DNA of 64,000 nucleotides from Pseudooceanicola marinus. GTDB lineage: Bacteria > Pseudomonadota > Alphaproteobacteria > Rhodobacterales > Rhodobacteraceae. Every line of letters starts with the position of its first letter. The first letter of the stretch is position 1. Positions 17,256 to 26,816 of the stretch are shown here, in pieces. Where the stretch lies: assembly GCF_002786295.1 (NCBI RefSeq), contig NZ_PGTC01000015.1, positions 250,501-314,500 on the forward strand. Direction: 5' to 3'. Below the pieces are notes generated by a model. The model was given only the letters and a program-made list of their open reading frames with translations, made no database searches and was not told the DNA's origin. Made by a program: the position numbers and the translations under genes.

Positions 17256-17411
17256 TGCAAAACGAATCGGCTTACGGATGGTTTCGTCCCGCCGGTCAAG
17301 ACGTGATTCGGAAACCCGATTCGGAACAGCGTCTTACGAGTCACTCTTGAAGTAACGGAAATTTCCGCAGGTTCCGGGCCAAGGGGGGGCTGCCACCCCG
17401 CCTAAGCCGGG

Positions 17412-18686
17412 TCAGCCGTTGATCCGCAGCACGTCGCCCGCGAAATAAAGCGATCCGCAGAACATGACACGGGCCTGGGGCGTCTCGGCGACGATGGCCG
17501 CCAGGGCCGCCTCTATGCTTGGCGCCGTCTGTGCCTGCATCCCGCAGTCCCGCGCTGTCTGCGCCAGGGTGTCGGCGGGCAGGGCGGCATCCGCGCCCGC
17601 GATCGTCACCGCCGTCAGCCCGTCGGTGCATGCGGCCAGGGGGCCGAGGTAGCCACTGGCATCCTTGGTGTTCAGCATGCCGCAGATCAGGTGGGTCGGC
17701 CGGGCGGGGCGCGACGACAGGAAGTCGGCCAGGGCCTCGCCGGCGGCGGGGTTGTGTCCGCCGTCCAGCCAGATCTCCGCCTCGGGGGCGGCCTCTGCCA
17801 GGGTGCCCGTCGTCAGCCTTTGCAGCCGCGCGGACCATGTGGCGCAGGTGACGGCCGCCTCGCAGGCGGCCTCGTCGAAGCCCAGGTAGCGCAGGGCGGC
17901 CAGGGCGGCGCCGGCGTTCTGGATCTGGTGGGCGCCGGGCAGGGCGGGCAGGGGCAGGTCCAGCAGGCCGTTTTCGTCCTGGAAGATCAGCCGCCCGCGT
18001 TCTTCCCAGGCATGCCAGTGCTGCCCGTAGGCCAGCAGCGGCGCGCCCAAGGCGGCGGCGCGGGCCTCGATCACCTCCAGAGCCTCCTCGGGCTGGGGGC
18101 CGACGACGCAGGGCACGCCCCGCTTGAGGATGCCGGCCTTCTCGGCGGCGATCCGGGCCAGGGTGTCGCCCAGGAAGGCCTCGTGGTCCAAGGAGATTGG
18201 GGTGATGATGGTCATCGCCGGCTGGGCCACGACGTTGGTCGCGTCCAGGCGCCCGCCCAGGCCGGTTTCCAGCAGGCACCAGTCGGCGGGCGTGCGGGCG
18301 AAGGCCAGCAGGGCGGCGACGGTAGTGATCTCGAAATAGGTGATTGCCTCGGGGCCGTTGGCCGCCAGGCATTCGTCGAGGATCACCGTCAGCTCATCCT
18401 CGGGGATCAGCGTGCCGGCCAAGCGGATGCGTTCGTGGAAGCGCACCAAGTGCGGCGAGGTATAGGCATGGGTCGTCTTGCCCGCCCCCTCGATGCCCGC
18501 ACGCAACATGGCCTGGGTGGATCCCTTGCCGTTGGTGCCCGCCAGGTGGATCACCGGCGGCAGCTTTTCCTCGGGATGATCCAGCGCGGCCAGCAGCCGC
18601 CAGACACGGTCCAGCACCAGGTCGATGACCTTGGGGTGCAACTGCATCATGCGCGCCAGAAGCGCGTCGGACGTCGCTGCGGTCAC
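17412..18686 (-). CDS. folC: Bifunctional dihydrofolate/folylpolyglutamate synthase
   Basis: Joins dihydropteroate to glutamate and adds further glutamates to folates. The 424-residue protein has the P-loop [11 protein letters not shown] (about 48-58), the conserved [11 protein letters not shown] and [12 protein letters not shown] blocks, and the C-terminal [14 protein letters not shown] and [11 protein letters not shown]. The GTG start overlaps the accD stop by 4 nt, a common accD-folC arrangement in proteobacteria. It is the last gene of the minus-strand CPBP-CPBP-accD-folC unit. Confidence 0.95.
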   Translation of the reverse strand: MTAATSDALLARMMQLHPKVIDLVLDRVWRLLAALDHPEEKLPPVIHLAGTNGKGSTQAMLRAGIEGAGKTTHAYTSPHLVRFHERIRLAGTLIPEDELTVILDECLAANGPEAITYFEITTVAALLAFARTPADWCLLETGLGGRLDATNVVAQPAMTIITPISLDHEAFLGDTLARIAAEKAGILKRGVPCVVGPQPEEALEVIEARAAALGAPLLAYGQHWHAWEERGRLIFQDENGLLDLPLPALPGAHQIQNAGAALAALRYLGFDEAACEAAVTCATWSARLQRLTTGTLAEAAPEAEIWLDGGHNPAAGEALADFLSSRPARPTHLICGMLNTKDASGYLGPLAACTDGLTAVTIAGADAALPADTLAQTARDCGMQAQTAPSIEAALAAIVAETPQARVMFCGSLYFAGDVLRING

Positions 18687-19696
18687 TTTTCGGACTTGCT
18701 CTTCTTGCCGGCGTCGGCGGGCTTGGCCTCGGCCTTTGCGTTCTCTGCCTCGGCTGCTGCAGCGGCAGCCTGCGCTTCGGCCTCGGCTTCCGCCTCGGTG
18801 GCCTCGGTCATCGGGGCGGGCGGCGGCAGGTCTCCGGCGACGGCGGGCGGCTGGCCCATCAGCATGCGGGTGATGGTGATCAGTTCTTCGCGCATCTTGG
18901 TGCGCGGGGTCACGCGGTCCAGCATGCCGTGATCCAGCAGGTATTCCGCCCGCTGGAAGCCCTCGGGCAGCTGTTCGCGGATCGTCTGTTCGATCACGCG
19001 CGGCCCGGCGAAGCAGATCAGCGCATTGGGTTCGGCGATCTGCACGTCGCCCAGCATCGCGTAGGAGGCGGTGACGCCCCCGGTGGTCGGGTGGGTCAGA
19101 ACGACGATGTAGGGCAGCCCGGCCTCTTTCAGCATCTGCACCGCCACGGTGGTCCGCGGCATCTGCATCAGCGACAGGATGCCTTCCTGCATCCGCGCGC
19201 CCCCGGCGGCGGAGAACAGCACCAGCGGGCACTTCTTCTGCACGGCGCGTTCGGCGGCGGCGATGATCGCGTTGCCCACGTACATGCCCATGGACCCGGC
19301 CATGAAGGAAAAGTCCTGGCAGGCGGCGACGACCGGCGCGCGGCCCATCTCGCCCTCGGCCACCAGCATCGCCTCCTTCTCGGAGGTCTTGCGGCGCGCC
19401 TCACGCATACGGTCGGGGTATTTCTTCTGGTCGCGGAAATGCAGCGGGTCGGCCACGGGTTCCGGCACGGAGACCTCGGTGAAGATGCCGCCGTCGAACA
19501 GGTTGCGGAAGCGGTCGCGCGGCGAGATCCCCATGTGATGCCCGCAACTGGTGCAGACGTTCAGGTTTTCCTTCAGCTCTCGGTGGAACAGCATCGTCCC
19601 GCAACTGTCGCACTTGGACCAGAGGTTCTCGGGCACTTCCCGGCGCGAGAAGATCGAGTTGATCCGCGGCCGGACGTAATTGCTGATCCAGTTCAT
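18683..19696 (-). CDS. accD: Acetyl-CoA carboxylase carboxyltransferase beta subunit
   Basis: With AccA transfers the carboxyl group from biotin to acetyl-CoA, giving malonyl-CoA for fatty acid synthesis. The N-terminal zinc ribbon is complete (Cys29, Cys32, Cys48, Cys51). The carboxyltransferase core includes [15 protein letters not shown] and [17 protein letters not shown]. The ATG at 19696 starts the normal [12 protein letters not shown] sequence; a longer frame upstream is not used. The tail after residue 295 is Ala/Glu-rich and Lys-rich, as in other Rhodobacteraceae. It sits 62 nt after the nearer CPBP gene. Confidence 0.96.
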   Translation of the reverse strand: MNWISNYVRPRINSIFSRREVPENLWSKCDSCGTMLFHRELKENLNVCTSCGHHMGISPRDRFRNLFDGGIFTEVSVPEPVADPLHFRDQKKYPDRMREARRKTSEKEAMLVAEGEMGRAPVVAACQDFSFMAGSMGMYVGNAIIAAAERAVQKKCPLVLFSAAGGARMQEGILSLMQMPRTTVAVQMLKEAGLPYIVVLTHPTTGGVTASYAMLGDVQIAEPNALICFAGPRVIEQTIREQLPEGFQRAEYLLDHGMLDRVTPRTKMREELITITRMLMGQPPAVAGDLPPPAPMTEATEAEAEAEAQAAAAAAEAENAKAEAKPADAGKKSKSEK

Positions 19697-19758
19697 CGTG
19701 GCCTCTTTGGGGCGTTTCCGTCGCGCCCTGAAATAAGCGCGCGGGGCGGGGATTGCAA

Positions 19759-20688
19759 TCAGCGCCTGATGGCAAGGCGAGCGGAAAGCCACGCGAGCGC
19801 CAGCACGAAGAGTTCCACGGCCAGCATCAGGGTCAGGATCGGCCCGTCGGCGCCCGCCCCGGCCATGTCCGGCATCTCGGGGGTGGCGGGGAAGAGGAAC
19901 AGCGACAGTCCGCTGTCCAGCCCGCCCACCTCGCCGAAGAAGAGGAAGGCATAGGCGTTGTTCGCCAGGTGCAGGCCGATGGCGGGGCCGAGGTTGCCGG
20001 ACCGGGCCGTCAGGTCGGAGCAGGCCAGCCCGAAACAGAAGGCCCAGATGACATACTGCCAGTTATCGGCCCAGCCCGATCCCTCGTTCCAGTGGACCGA
20101 GGCGAAGATCAGGTTGGGCACCACCATCCAGATCGCGGGATGGGCGAACCGCGCCGCGATCTGCTGTTGCAGGTAGCCGCGGTAAAGCAGCTCTTCGGAG
20201 GCCGTCTGCACCAGCAGCGCCGCCAGTGCCAGCGGCAGGGCCAGCAGCCAGGGACCGGCGGGGCGGATCTCCTCGATGGCGGCGAAGTCGCTCCAGGGCG
20301 GCATGAACTGCACCACCATGTAGAAGGCCATGGCGCCGAGAAAGCCGCGGGTCATCAGCCGCAGGCCCTGTCCGCGGGCTCCGATCAGGCTGCGGGCGGG
20401 GCGGTGGTGCAGCCGTTCGGTGACAAAGGCGGTGGCGAGACCCAAGAAGCCATAGCTGGCCAGTTGCACCATCAGCCCGGCAGGCGTCGTGCCCTCGAAG
20501 ACGGCGATGGCCAGGGCCGGTGCCAGGCTGTCCAGCGCCGCATCGAAACCCCGGATCGCCAGGGCAAAGATCGCCTCGATCGCCGTCAGGCCCAGCAGGA
20601 TGCGCCACAGCTCGGGGCTTTGCAGGGCGGGGGCGGCGAAGGCACCGTGACGGTGGTAGGCGCGGGCCGGGTCGAAGAAGGCGCTCAT
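19759..20688 (-). CDS. CPBP-family intramembrane metalloprotease (paralogue 1)
   Basis: A 309-residue inner-membrane protein with about eight helices. The CPBP motifs are [16 protein letters not shown] (Glu-Glu and Arg), NLIFASVHW (His), and [17 protein letters not shown] (second His). In bacteria these Abi/CPBP proteins are putative prenyl-protein-type or general intramembrane proteases; no target is known here. The start overlaps the stop of the other CPBP gene by 4 nt. The two are tandem paralogues. Confidence 0.9.
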   Translation of the reverse strand: MSAFFDPARAYHRHGAFAAPALQSPELWRILLGLTAIEAIFALAIRGFDAALDSLAPALAIAVFEGTTPAGLMVQLASYGFLGLATAFVTERLHHRPARSLIGARGQGLRLMTRGFLGAMAFYMVVQFMPPWSDFAAIEEIRPAGPWLLALPLALAALLVQTASEELLYRGYLQQQIAARFAHPAIWMVVPNLIFASVHWNEGSGWADNWQYVIWAFCFGLACSDLTARSGNLGPAIGLHLANNAYAFLFFGEVGGLDSGLSLFLFPATPEMPDMAGAGADGPILTLMLAVELFVLALAWLSARLAIRR

Positions 20689-21536
20689 CGCCGCAGGGCC
20701 AGCCGCGCGGTCAGCCAGAGCACGAAGGTGCTGGCCAGTTCCACCGGGATCAGCGGCAGCAGCGCCGGATCGTCCTGGCGGATCGTCAGGTGGTAAAGGG
20801 CCAGCCCGCCCAGTTCGTCGCCGAAGGACACCCCCAGCAGGGCGATGCAGTTGTTGAGGAAATGCAGCGCCAGCGCCGGACCCAGGGTGCCCGCCCGCGC
20901 CGTCAGGTCGCCGGCGGCCAGCCCGAATGCCGCGGCAGAGACGACGAACCAGATGGCGTTGTCGCCTGCGGTAGCGTCGAAATGCAGCGCCCCGAAGATC
21001 AGCGCGGGCAGGCCCAGCCACAGCGCGGGGTGATCCAGCCGCGCTTGTAGCCGCCCTTGCAGGTAGCCGCGGAACAGGAACTCCTCCGCCGAGACCTGGA
21101 TCGCCACGGCCGTCAGCCCCGGCACCAGCCAGCGCAGCCAGGTGCCGGTCGACAGGTAGCGGCGTGGCTCCAGCGCCTCGGACATGGGCAGCAGCGAGAT
21201 CACGAGGACCACCGGCAGGGCGTAGAGCAGGACCCGCCCGCCCTGGCGCAGGGTCAGGGGCAGCGATCCGATCAGCACGCCCAGGCCACGCCCGTGCAGA
21301 AGCCGCAGCACCAGTTCCAGGGCCAGCAGCGCCACCGCGAAGGACGACAGCATGACGAGGGTGGCCACCTGGCGCCCCGCCATCATTGCCGAGATGATCG
21401 GTGTCAGCGCGATGAACCACAGCGACAGCAGCACCGCGTAGAAGACGACGAACAGCAAGAACCCCGCGCCGGTGCGCCACAGGGCGGGCGGTGTATCCCG
21501 CCAGGGCGGTGTCGAGTCGGGGGAAGGGCCTGTCAT
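20685..21536 (-). CDS. CPBP-family intramembrane metalloprotease (paralogue 2)
   Basis: A 283-residue membrane protein with the same motif set as its neighbour: VSAEEFLFRGYLQGRL, PALIFGALHF and GPALALHFLNNCIALL. The ATG at 21536 is chosen as the first in-frame Met before a plausible cytosolic N-terminus (MTGPSPDSTPPW); an upstream Met would add a basic, repeat-rich tail. First gene of the minus-strand unit, divergent from ilvD (179-nt gap). Confidence 0.9.
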   Translation of the reverse strand: MTGPSPDSTPPWRDTPPALWRTGAGFLLFVVFYAVLLSLWFIALTPIISAMMAGRQVATLVMLSSFAVALLALELVLRLLHGRGLGVLIGSLPLTLRQGGRVLLYALPVVLVISLLPMSEALEPRRYLSTGTWLRWLVPGLTAVAIQVSAEEFLFRGYLQGRLQARLDHPALWLGLPALIFGALHFDATAGDNAIWFVVSAAAFGLAAGDLTARAGTLGPALALHFLNNCIALLGVSFGDELGGLALYHLTIRQDDPALLPLIPVELASTFVLWLTARLALRR

Positions 21537-21715
21537 GCGAGGCAAGCTAGCGCCCCCCCGGGGCGCCCGCAATCGCGCTTCTCGCGCCGTGCCCCGCGGC
21601 ACAAAGGCGCCCGCGCCGGGCGGGCCGCCGTGTCGCATCTGCGCCGGACGGGCTTGTGCGGGGCGGGGCGGTCATTTATCCCCATGCCAGCCACAAGATC
21701 GGGGGAGCTGCTTCC

Positions 21716-23473
21716 ATGACGAAGTTCGACAAGTCCAAACTGCCCAGCCGCCATGTCACGGAAGGTCCGTCGCGCGCGCCGCACCGCTCCTACCTTTACG
21801 CGATGGGCCTTGGCGAGGACGAGATTCACCAGCCGCTGGTCGGCGTCGCGACCTGCTGGAACGAGGCCGCCCCTTGTAACATCGCCCTGAACCGTCAGGC
21901 CCAGGCCGTGAAGCTGGGCGTGAAGGCCGCCGAGGGCACGCCGCGCGAATTCACCACCATCACCGTGACCGACGGCATGGCCATGGGCCACGAGGGCATG
22001 CGCAGCTCGCTCGCCTCGCGCGAAGCCATCGCCGATACGGTGGAGCTGACCATGCGCGGCCACTGCTACGACGCGGTCGTGGGCCTTGCGGGCTGTGACA
22101 AGTCGCTGCCGGGCATGATGATGGCCATGGTGCGCCTGAACGTGCCGTCGGTCTTCATCTACGGGGGCTCGATCCTGCCGGGCAAGGCGCCCCAGGTCGA
22201 CGAGATCCCCGAGGACTTCCGCTCGCGCGATCTGACCGTGCAGGACATGTTCGAGGCCGTGGGCCGGCACCAGAATCACGACCTGAGCGACGCCGCTCTG
22301 GCGATGCTGGAACGGGTGGCCTGCCCCTCCGCCGGCGCCTGCGGTGGCCAGTTCACCGCCAACACCATGGCCTGCGTGTCCGAGGCCATTGGCCTGGCGC
22401 TGATGAACTCGTCGGGCATGCCCGCGCCGTATGAATCCCGCGATCAATACGGCGAGGCTTCGGGCCGCGCGGTGATGAACCTGATCGAGAAGAACATCCG
22501 CGCCCGCGACATCGTCACCAAGGAATCGCTGATCAACGCGGCCCGCGTCGTGGCCTGCACCGGCGGTTCGACCAACGCCGGTCTGCACCTGCCTGCCATC
22601 GCGCATGAGGCCGGGATCGACTTCAACCTGTTCGACGTCTGCGACATCTTCCACGACACCCCCTATTTCGTCGACCTGAAGCCGGGCGGCACCTATGTCG
22701 CCAAGGACCTGTTCGATGCTGGCGGCATCCCCGTGGTGATGAAGGAGCTGCGCAAGGCGGGCCTGATCTACGAGGACTGCATGACCGCCTCGGGCCGGTC
22801 GCTGGGCGAGGAACTGGATCGCATCGACCGCGAGGCCGATGGCAAGGTGATCTATTCCATCGACACGCCGATCACCAAGACCGGCGGCGTCGTGGGCCTG
22901 AAGGGCAACATCGCCCCCGAAGGCGCCATCGTGAAGGTGGCCGGCATGGCCGCCGAGCAGCAGGTCTTCACCGGCCCCGCGCGCGTCTTCGAATGCGAGG
23001 AAGATGCCTTCGAGGCGGTGCAGAACCGTGGCTACGAGGAAGGCGAAGTGATCGTCATCCGCAACGAGGGCCCCTCCGGCGGTCCCGGCATGCGCGAGAT
23101 GCTGGCCACCACCGCGGCCCTGTCGGGTCAGGGCATGGGCAAGAAGGTGGCGCTGATCACCGACGGCCGTTTCTCCGGCGCGACGCGCGGCTTCTGCGTC
23201 GGCCACGTCGGCCCCGAGGCGGCCCACGGCGGGCCGATTGCCTTGCTGAAGAACGGCGACATGATCACCATCGACGCCATCAAGGGCACCATTGACGTGG
23301 ACCTGCCCGAGGCCGAGCTGGAGGCCCGCAAGGCCGACTGGGCCGGGCCGAAGGACACGATCTATGCCTCCGGCGCGCTGTGGAAATATGCCCAGCTGGT
23401 CGGCTCGACCTACCTGGGCGCCGTGACCCATCCCGGCGGCAAGGCCGAGAAGCATGTCTACGCCGATCTTTGA
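21716..23473 (+). CDS. ilvD: Dihydroxy-acid dehydratase
   Basis: Third step of branched-chain amino acid synthesis, dehydrating 2,3-dihydroxy acids to 2-keto acids with an iron-sulfur cluster. The 585-residue length is normal. Cluster and metal residues are in [10 protein letters not shown] (Cys54), [10 protein letters not shown] (Cys127) and [16 protein letters not shown]. The ATG at 21716 follows GGGGGAG; the upstream in-frame ATG at 21656 would add 20 atypical residues. The 3' end overlaps the next gene by 20 nt. Confidence 0.97.
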   Translation: MTKFDKSKLPSRHVTEGPSRAPHRSYLYAMGLGEDEIHQPLVGVATCWNEAAPCNIALNRQAQAVKLGVKAAEGTPREFTTITVTDGMAMGHEGMRSSLASREAIADTVELTMRGHCYDAVVGLAGCDKSLPGMMMAMVRLNVPSVFIYGGSILPGKAPQVDEIPEDFRSRDLTVQDMFEAVGRHQNHDLSDAALAMLERVACPSAGACGGQFTANTMACVSEAIGLALMNSSGMPAPYESRDQYGEASGRAVMNLIEKNIRARDIVTKESLINAARVVACTGGSTNAGLHLPAIAHEAGIDFNLFDVCDIFHDTPYFVDLKPGGTYVAKDLFDAGGIPVVMKELRKAGLIYEDCMTASGRSLGEELDRIDREADGKVIYSIDTPITKTGGVVGLKGNIAPEGAIVKVAGMAAEQQVFTGPARVFECEEDAFEAVQNRGYEEGEVIVIRNEGPSGGPGMREMLATTAALSGQGMGKKVALITDGRFSGATRGFCVGHVGPEAAHGGPIALLKNGDMITIDAIKGTIDVDLPEAELEARKADWAGPKDTIYASGALWKYAQLVGSTYLGAVTHPGGKAEKHVYADL

Positions 23474-24269
23474 TCGGCTCCGGGCCGGGCGGGGCACGTC
23501 CCGCGCGGCCCGCGCCCTGACCGCCGCCGCGCGCCCCTGGCGTGCGGCGTTTCTGCTGCCGCTTTGCCTTATGCTCTCGGCTTGCCTGGAGACCGCGGGC
23601 ACACCGTCTGCCGGGTTCCGACAGGTTGAGGAACAGGGACGGGGCGGCGGGCTCTTTGCCTCCATGCGTCGACCGATCGGACCGGTTCTGGTCACTGCTG
23701 CCACGGCAGGGGGCGACGTGGTGATCCGCGGGCCTGAGGATTACTGCATCGAGGGGCGAAGCCTGAAGACCCGGGCGCGGGGCGGTTTCGCCTTGCTGGC
23801 CCGCTGCGACATCCTGTCAGGCGGCGAGATGGGCGACCCGGTGGCCCTGGCGCTGCTGACCGCGACGGTCACACCCTATGAGGGCGCGGAGCTGCCCCCG
23901 GCGCGCGCGCTGGCGGCGGATTTCGCCGGGATGGACGTGTTGGAGGTAATGGACCGCGACGGCGTGCGCCTGTTGCACCTGGGCAAGGGCGGCAATGCGC
24001 GCGTGTCCGCCGCCGATCCCCGGCAATGGCGGGCCACCTTCCTGCTGAACGGCTACGCGGTGTCTCTGGCGGCCTACGGGCCGAAGGACAGCTCGGTCGC
24101 CGGCGCCGCTGGCCGACCGATCCTGCTGGCCATGGCCCGGGCAATCCGGGCCGCCAGCCCCGACCGGCCCGGCGGCCAGGACCCGGCCGCCAAGGCCGCC
24201 ACCGATGGGGCCGGCCTGGCCGAGCAGGAGCCCGAAGGATTGGGCACGACCCTCAACGCGCCCGATTGA
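23454..24269 (+). CDS. Lipoprotein of unknown function
   Basis: A 271-residue protein with a long basic N-terminus (Arg-rich to residue 30), hydrophobic stretch [12 protein letters not shown] and a lipobox whose Cys is about residue 44. The mature part contains four or more Cys-free beta-rich segments and a low-complexity, Ala/Gly-rich end. No domain recognised. Its start lies inside the last 20 nt of ilvD in a different frame, so it may be made from the ilvD message. Confidence 0.75.
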   Translation: MSTPIFDRLRAGRGTSRAARALTAAARPWRAAFLLPLCLMLSACLETAGTPSAGFRQVEEQGRGGGLFASMRRPIGPVLVTAATAGGDVVIRGPEDYCIEGRSLKTRARGGFALLARCDILSGGEMGDPVALALLTATVTPYEGAELPPARALAADFAGMDVLEVMDRDGVRLLHLGKGGNARVSAADPRQWRATFLLNGYAVSLAAYGPKDSSVAGAAGRPILLAMARAIRAASPDRPGGQDPAAKAATDGAGLAEQEPEGLGTTLNAPD

Positions 24270-24450
24270 GGGCGCGACCGGCGCGGCAGAAAGGCCATAG
24301 GCGGCCCTCTGCGATGCAGCGCTGCCGCCGCACATGGTTGTTTCCCGGCCCGGCTGGGGTAACCTGATGCGGTGACCACGGGCGGCGATGCCCCTCGGGC
24401 CGGGAGAGTGCCCAGAGCGGCAGGCAGAGACAGGACGGACCGACGGCAAG

Positions 24451-25224
24451 ATGGCAGGACCACGACGCTCATTCCTCGACAGGCTGGTGAACCGGTCCGA
24501 ACTGCGCCGCTGGAGCAGCCGGGCCCGCAAGGTGCACACCGCCCCCCTGTCCGAGCTGCGCGCGCAGCGCAACCAGGCCCGGGCCCTGCGCGGCAGCCTC
24601 GACTACCTGATCTATTTCGGCGACAGCCGCCTGGCCCTGCCCACCATCGGGTCGAATGCCTTCCCGGTGCCCCATGGTACCGACTGGTCCTGGCGGCCGC
24701 AGCTGTGGCGCGGCCCGCTGGCGCAGCACGGGCTGACCGCCGTCGCCTCCGGCGAGAAGCTGGGCGAAGAGGTGACGATGTTCCACGATTGCGAAACGTC
24801 GGAGCTGACCCTGCGCCAGGTGCGCAACCACCGCGAAAGCGACCTGGCGCCCTATGCCCTGCGCATGGATGTCTTCGGCTTCGACGGGTCCTTCCTGTCG
24901 CTGGTGGTCAACCTGCCGGACGAGGCGCTGGAGGGGCTGCGCAAACGCCACCTGATCCGCCTCGACACGCTGGTGCAGATGGAAAAGCCGCTGGCGATCT
25001 TCGCCCGGCTGAACATCAAGCACGGCCCCAACACCGAACAGCTGATCCGCGAACTGCCCCTGCACGAGGCCGATCGCATGGTCGAGTTCGACCTGGCCTA
25101 TTCCGACATCAACGAGAAGCGGATCGAAAAGGCCTGGATCGACCTGATCTTCGAGGGGCCGCAGATGAACGAGGTCACGCTGCGCGATTTCACCCTCAGC
25201 CGCCGGCCCCGCGCCGATCTGTGA
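24451..25224 (+). CDS. Conserved protein of unknown function (possibly DUF6478)
   Basis: A 257-residue soluble protein. It opens with a basic helix (SFLDRLVNRSELRRWSSRARKVH), then two beta-rich halves; DLIFEGPQMNEVTLRDFTLSRRPRADL closes it. Patterns such as TDWSWRPQLWRGPL, FHDCETSELTLRQ and LRMDVFGFDGSFLSL resemble a Rhodobacteraceae family that I recall as DUF6478, but not with certainty. The start ATG at 24451 has no clear ribosome site; 24388 is an alternative. It is followed by another unknown gene. Confidence 0.72.
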   Translation: MAGPRRSFLDRLVNRSELRRWSSRARKVHTAPLSELRAQRNQARALRGSLDYLIYFGDSRLALPTIGSNAFPVPHGTDWSWRPQLWRGPLAQHGLTAVASGEKLGEEVTMFHDCETSELTLRQVRNHRESDLAPYALRMDVFGFDGSFLSLVVNLPDEALEGLRKRHLIRLDTLVQMEKPLAIFARLNIKHGPNTEQLIRELPLHEADRMVEFDLAYSDINEKRIEKAWIDLIFEGPQMNEVTLRDFTLSRRPRADL

Positions 25225-25269
25225 TCCACCCGCCGGCCCCGTTCCCCAAACCCCGATCAAGGTGCCCCG

Positions 25270-25653
25270 ATGACCAGCCAGACCACCCTGAGCAAGACCC
25301 GCCTTTTCGCCGGCCAGTGGGAAGGGGTCCTGTCCGTGCCCGACGGCGCGCCGGCGCCGCAGATCGAGGTGGTGGTCCACGACGAACGCATCGACGACGT
25401 GGCCGTGGCCAAGATGGAGGCGCCGGGCGACTGGGCCGTCACCGTGCCGATCCCGCCGGAGGTCCTGTCGGATGGTGTGCAGATCTTCCTGATCCGCGAC
25501 CGGGCCACCGACGAGGTGCTGAATTCCTTCGTGGTCATGGCCGGGGAAGAGGTCAGCGATACAGTCCAGGCCGAGATCCTGCTGCTGCGGGCGGAACTGG
25601 ACATGCTGAAACGCGCCTTCCGCCGCCATTGCGTCGAAACCGGCACCGCCTGA
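25270..25653 (+). CDS. Small conserved protein of unknown function
   Basis: A 127-residue soluble protein with a beta-rich N-terminal three quarters (GQWEGVLSVPDGAPAPQIEVVVHDERID; WAVTVPIPPEVLSDGVQIFLIRD) and a helical, basic end (AEILLLRAELDMLKRAFRRHC) that could form a coiled coil. It follows the previous unknown gene by 45 nt on the same strand and may be its partner. Family not recognised. Confidence 0.72.
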   Translation: MTSQTTLSKTRLFAGQWEGVLSVPDGAPAPQIEVVVHDERIDDVAVAKMEAPGDWAVTVPIPPEVLSDGVQIFLIRDRATDEVLNSFVVMAGEEVSDTVQAEILLLRAELDMLKRAFRRHCVETGTA

Positions 25654-25774
25654 GCGCAGCCGCAGCGCCGGTTTTTCGAGAGTGACGCCATTCGGCGCCT
25701 CCCGTTTCCTCAGCTGCAACTATCCCGTGGAAAATCGCGATATTGTCGGCTGCCTGCCCACTTCCTGCCTTGAT

Positions 25775-25792
25775 CGACGCTGATAAACGTCG
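25775..25792. promoter_or_regulatory. Inverted repeat upstream of the LysR gene
   Basis: CGACG and CGTCG (25775-25779 and 25788-25792) flank an 8-nt AT-richer spacer, 29 nt before the LysR start codon. LysR regulators often bind short inverted repeats near their own promoters. Candidate operator only. Confidence 0.3.
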
Positions 25793-25820
25793 CTGACCAT
25801 CCGGTAATACAGGTAGGACT

Positions 25821-26726
25821 ATGGATCGGCTGACGGAAATGGAGGCGTTCGCCACGGTGGTGGACCAGGGCGGGTTCACCGACGCGGCGAAGAAGATGGG
25901 GATCTCGAAATCCGCCGTCTCGAAGCATGTCTCCTCGCTGGAGGCGCGCCTGGGCGCCCGCCTGTTGAACCGCACCACGCGCCGCGTGTCGCCGACGGAA
26001 ATCGGTCTGGCCTACTATGACCGCGCCCGCCGCGTGTTGAACGACGCGGGCGAGGCCGATGCGCTGGTGACCTCGATGCAATCGGCGCCCTCCGGCATCC
26101 TGCGAATCTCGGTCGCCACGGATTTCGGGGTGAATCACCTGTCGCCGGTGCTGGGCCGCTTCCTGCAGGAATATCCCGACATCACCGTGAACATGGTGCT
26201 GAACAACCGCTACGTCGAACTGATCTCCGAAGGGTTCGACATGGCGATTCGCATTGGCGAGCTGGAGGACAGCTCGCTTCGGGCCCGCAAGCTGACGGAG
26301 ACGGCGCAGCGGATGATCGCGGCCCCGTCCTATTTCGAGAAATACGGGCGACCGGCCAAGATCGACGACCTGAACGAGCACAAGCTGCTGCACTACTCCA
26401 GCCAGGCCTCGGGCAACGTGTGGAAGCTGACGGCGCCCTCGGGCGAGAAACGCCAGATCCGCACCGCCGGCTGGCTGTCGGTGAACGACGGGCAGTCGCT
26501 GCTGAACGCGGCCATCGCGGGGCTGGGCATCGCCTATCTGCCGTCCTTCCTCTACCACAAGGCGATGAAACAGGGCCTGGTCGAGGATGCGATCCCCGAT
26601 TTGCCGACCGAGATGCAGGGCATCTATGCGGTCTATCCGCCGGGCCGGTTCACCCAGCCCAAGGTGCGCGCCTTCATCGATTTCCTGGTCGAGGCCTTCC
26701 AGAACAAGGGCCCGCTGGACTGGTGA
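25821..26726 (+). CDS. LysR-family transcriptional regulator
   Basis: A 301-residue regulator. Winged helix-turn-helix at about 16-60 (GFTDAAKKMGISKSAVSKHVSSLEARLGARLLNRTTRRVSPTE) and a periplasmic-binding-like effector domain (about 90-295) of the CrgA/DsdC-like subgroup. It is a single gene, with an unknown gene upstream and a good terminator after it. No adjacent divergent metabolic gene, so its targets are not indicated here. Confidence 0.94.
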   Translation: MDRLTEMEAFATVVDQGGFTDAAKKMGISKSAVSKHVSSLEARLGARLLNRTTRRVSPTEIGLAYYDRARRVLNDAGEADALVTSMQSAPSGILRISVATDFGVNHLSPVLGRFLQEYPDITVNMVLNNRYVELISEGFDMAIRIGELEDSSLRARKLTETAQRMIAAPSYFEKYGRPAKIDDLNEHKLLHYSSQASGNVWKLTAPSGEKRQIRTAGWLSVNDGQSLLNAAIAGLGIAYLPSFLYHKAMKQGLVEDAIPDLPTEMQGIYAVYPPGRFTQPKVRAFIDFLVEAFQNKGPLDW

Positions 26727-26775
26727 TCCAGCCCTGCTGATCCTCCCCTCCCGTGTCTCAGTCACGGACCTCACG

Positions 26776-26803
26776 CCCCGGTCACTGGCCGGGGTTTTCT
26801 TTT
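26776..26803 (+). terminator. Terminator after the LysR gene
   Basis: CCCCGG (26776-26781) with CCGGGG (26789-26794), 7-nt loop, followed by TTTTCTTTT. It sits about 50 nt after the LysR stop and also faces the convergent OmpA-like gene. Confidence 0.78.
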
Positions 26804-26816
26804 GCGATCAGGGGGG

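Larger units (their letters stand above)
17000..17411. other. 412-nt gene-free region between convergent zapE and folC
   Basis: No credible protein gene. It contains, right to left on the minus strand, six GANTC sites (17235, 17245, 17264, 17305, 17318 and 17338), a promoter-like element (17228-17255), about 100 nt of unassigned sequence with a short CAGAT...ATCTG inverted repeat, and a duplicated terminator (17038-17123). The motif CGAATCGG occurs three times in direct orientation, with its complement once at 17316-17323. Confidence 0.8.
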
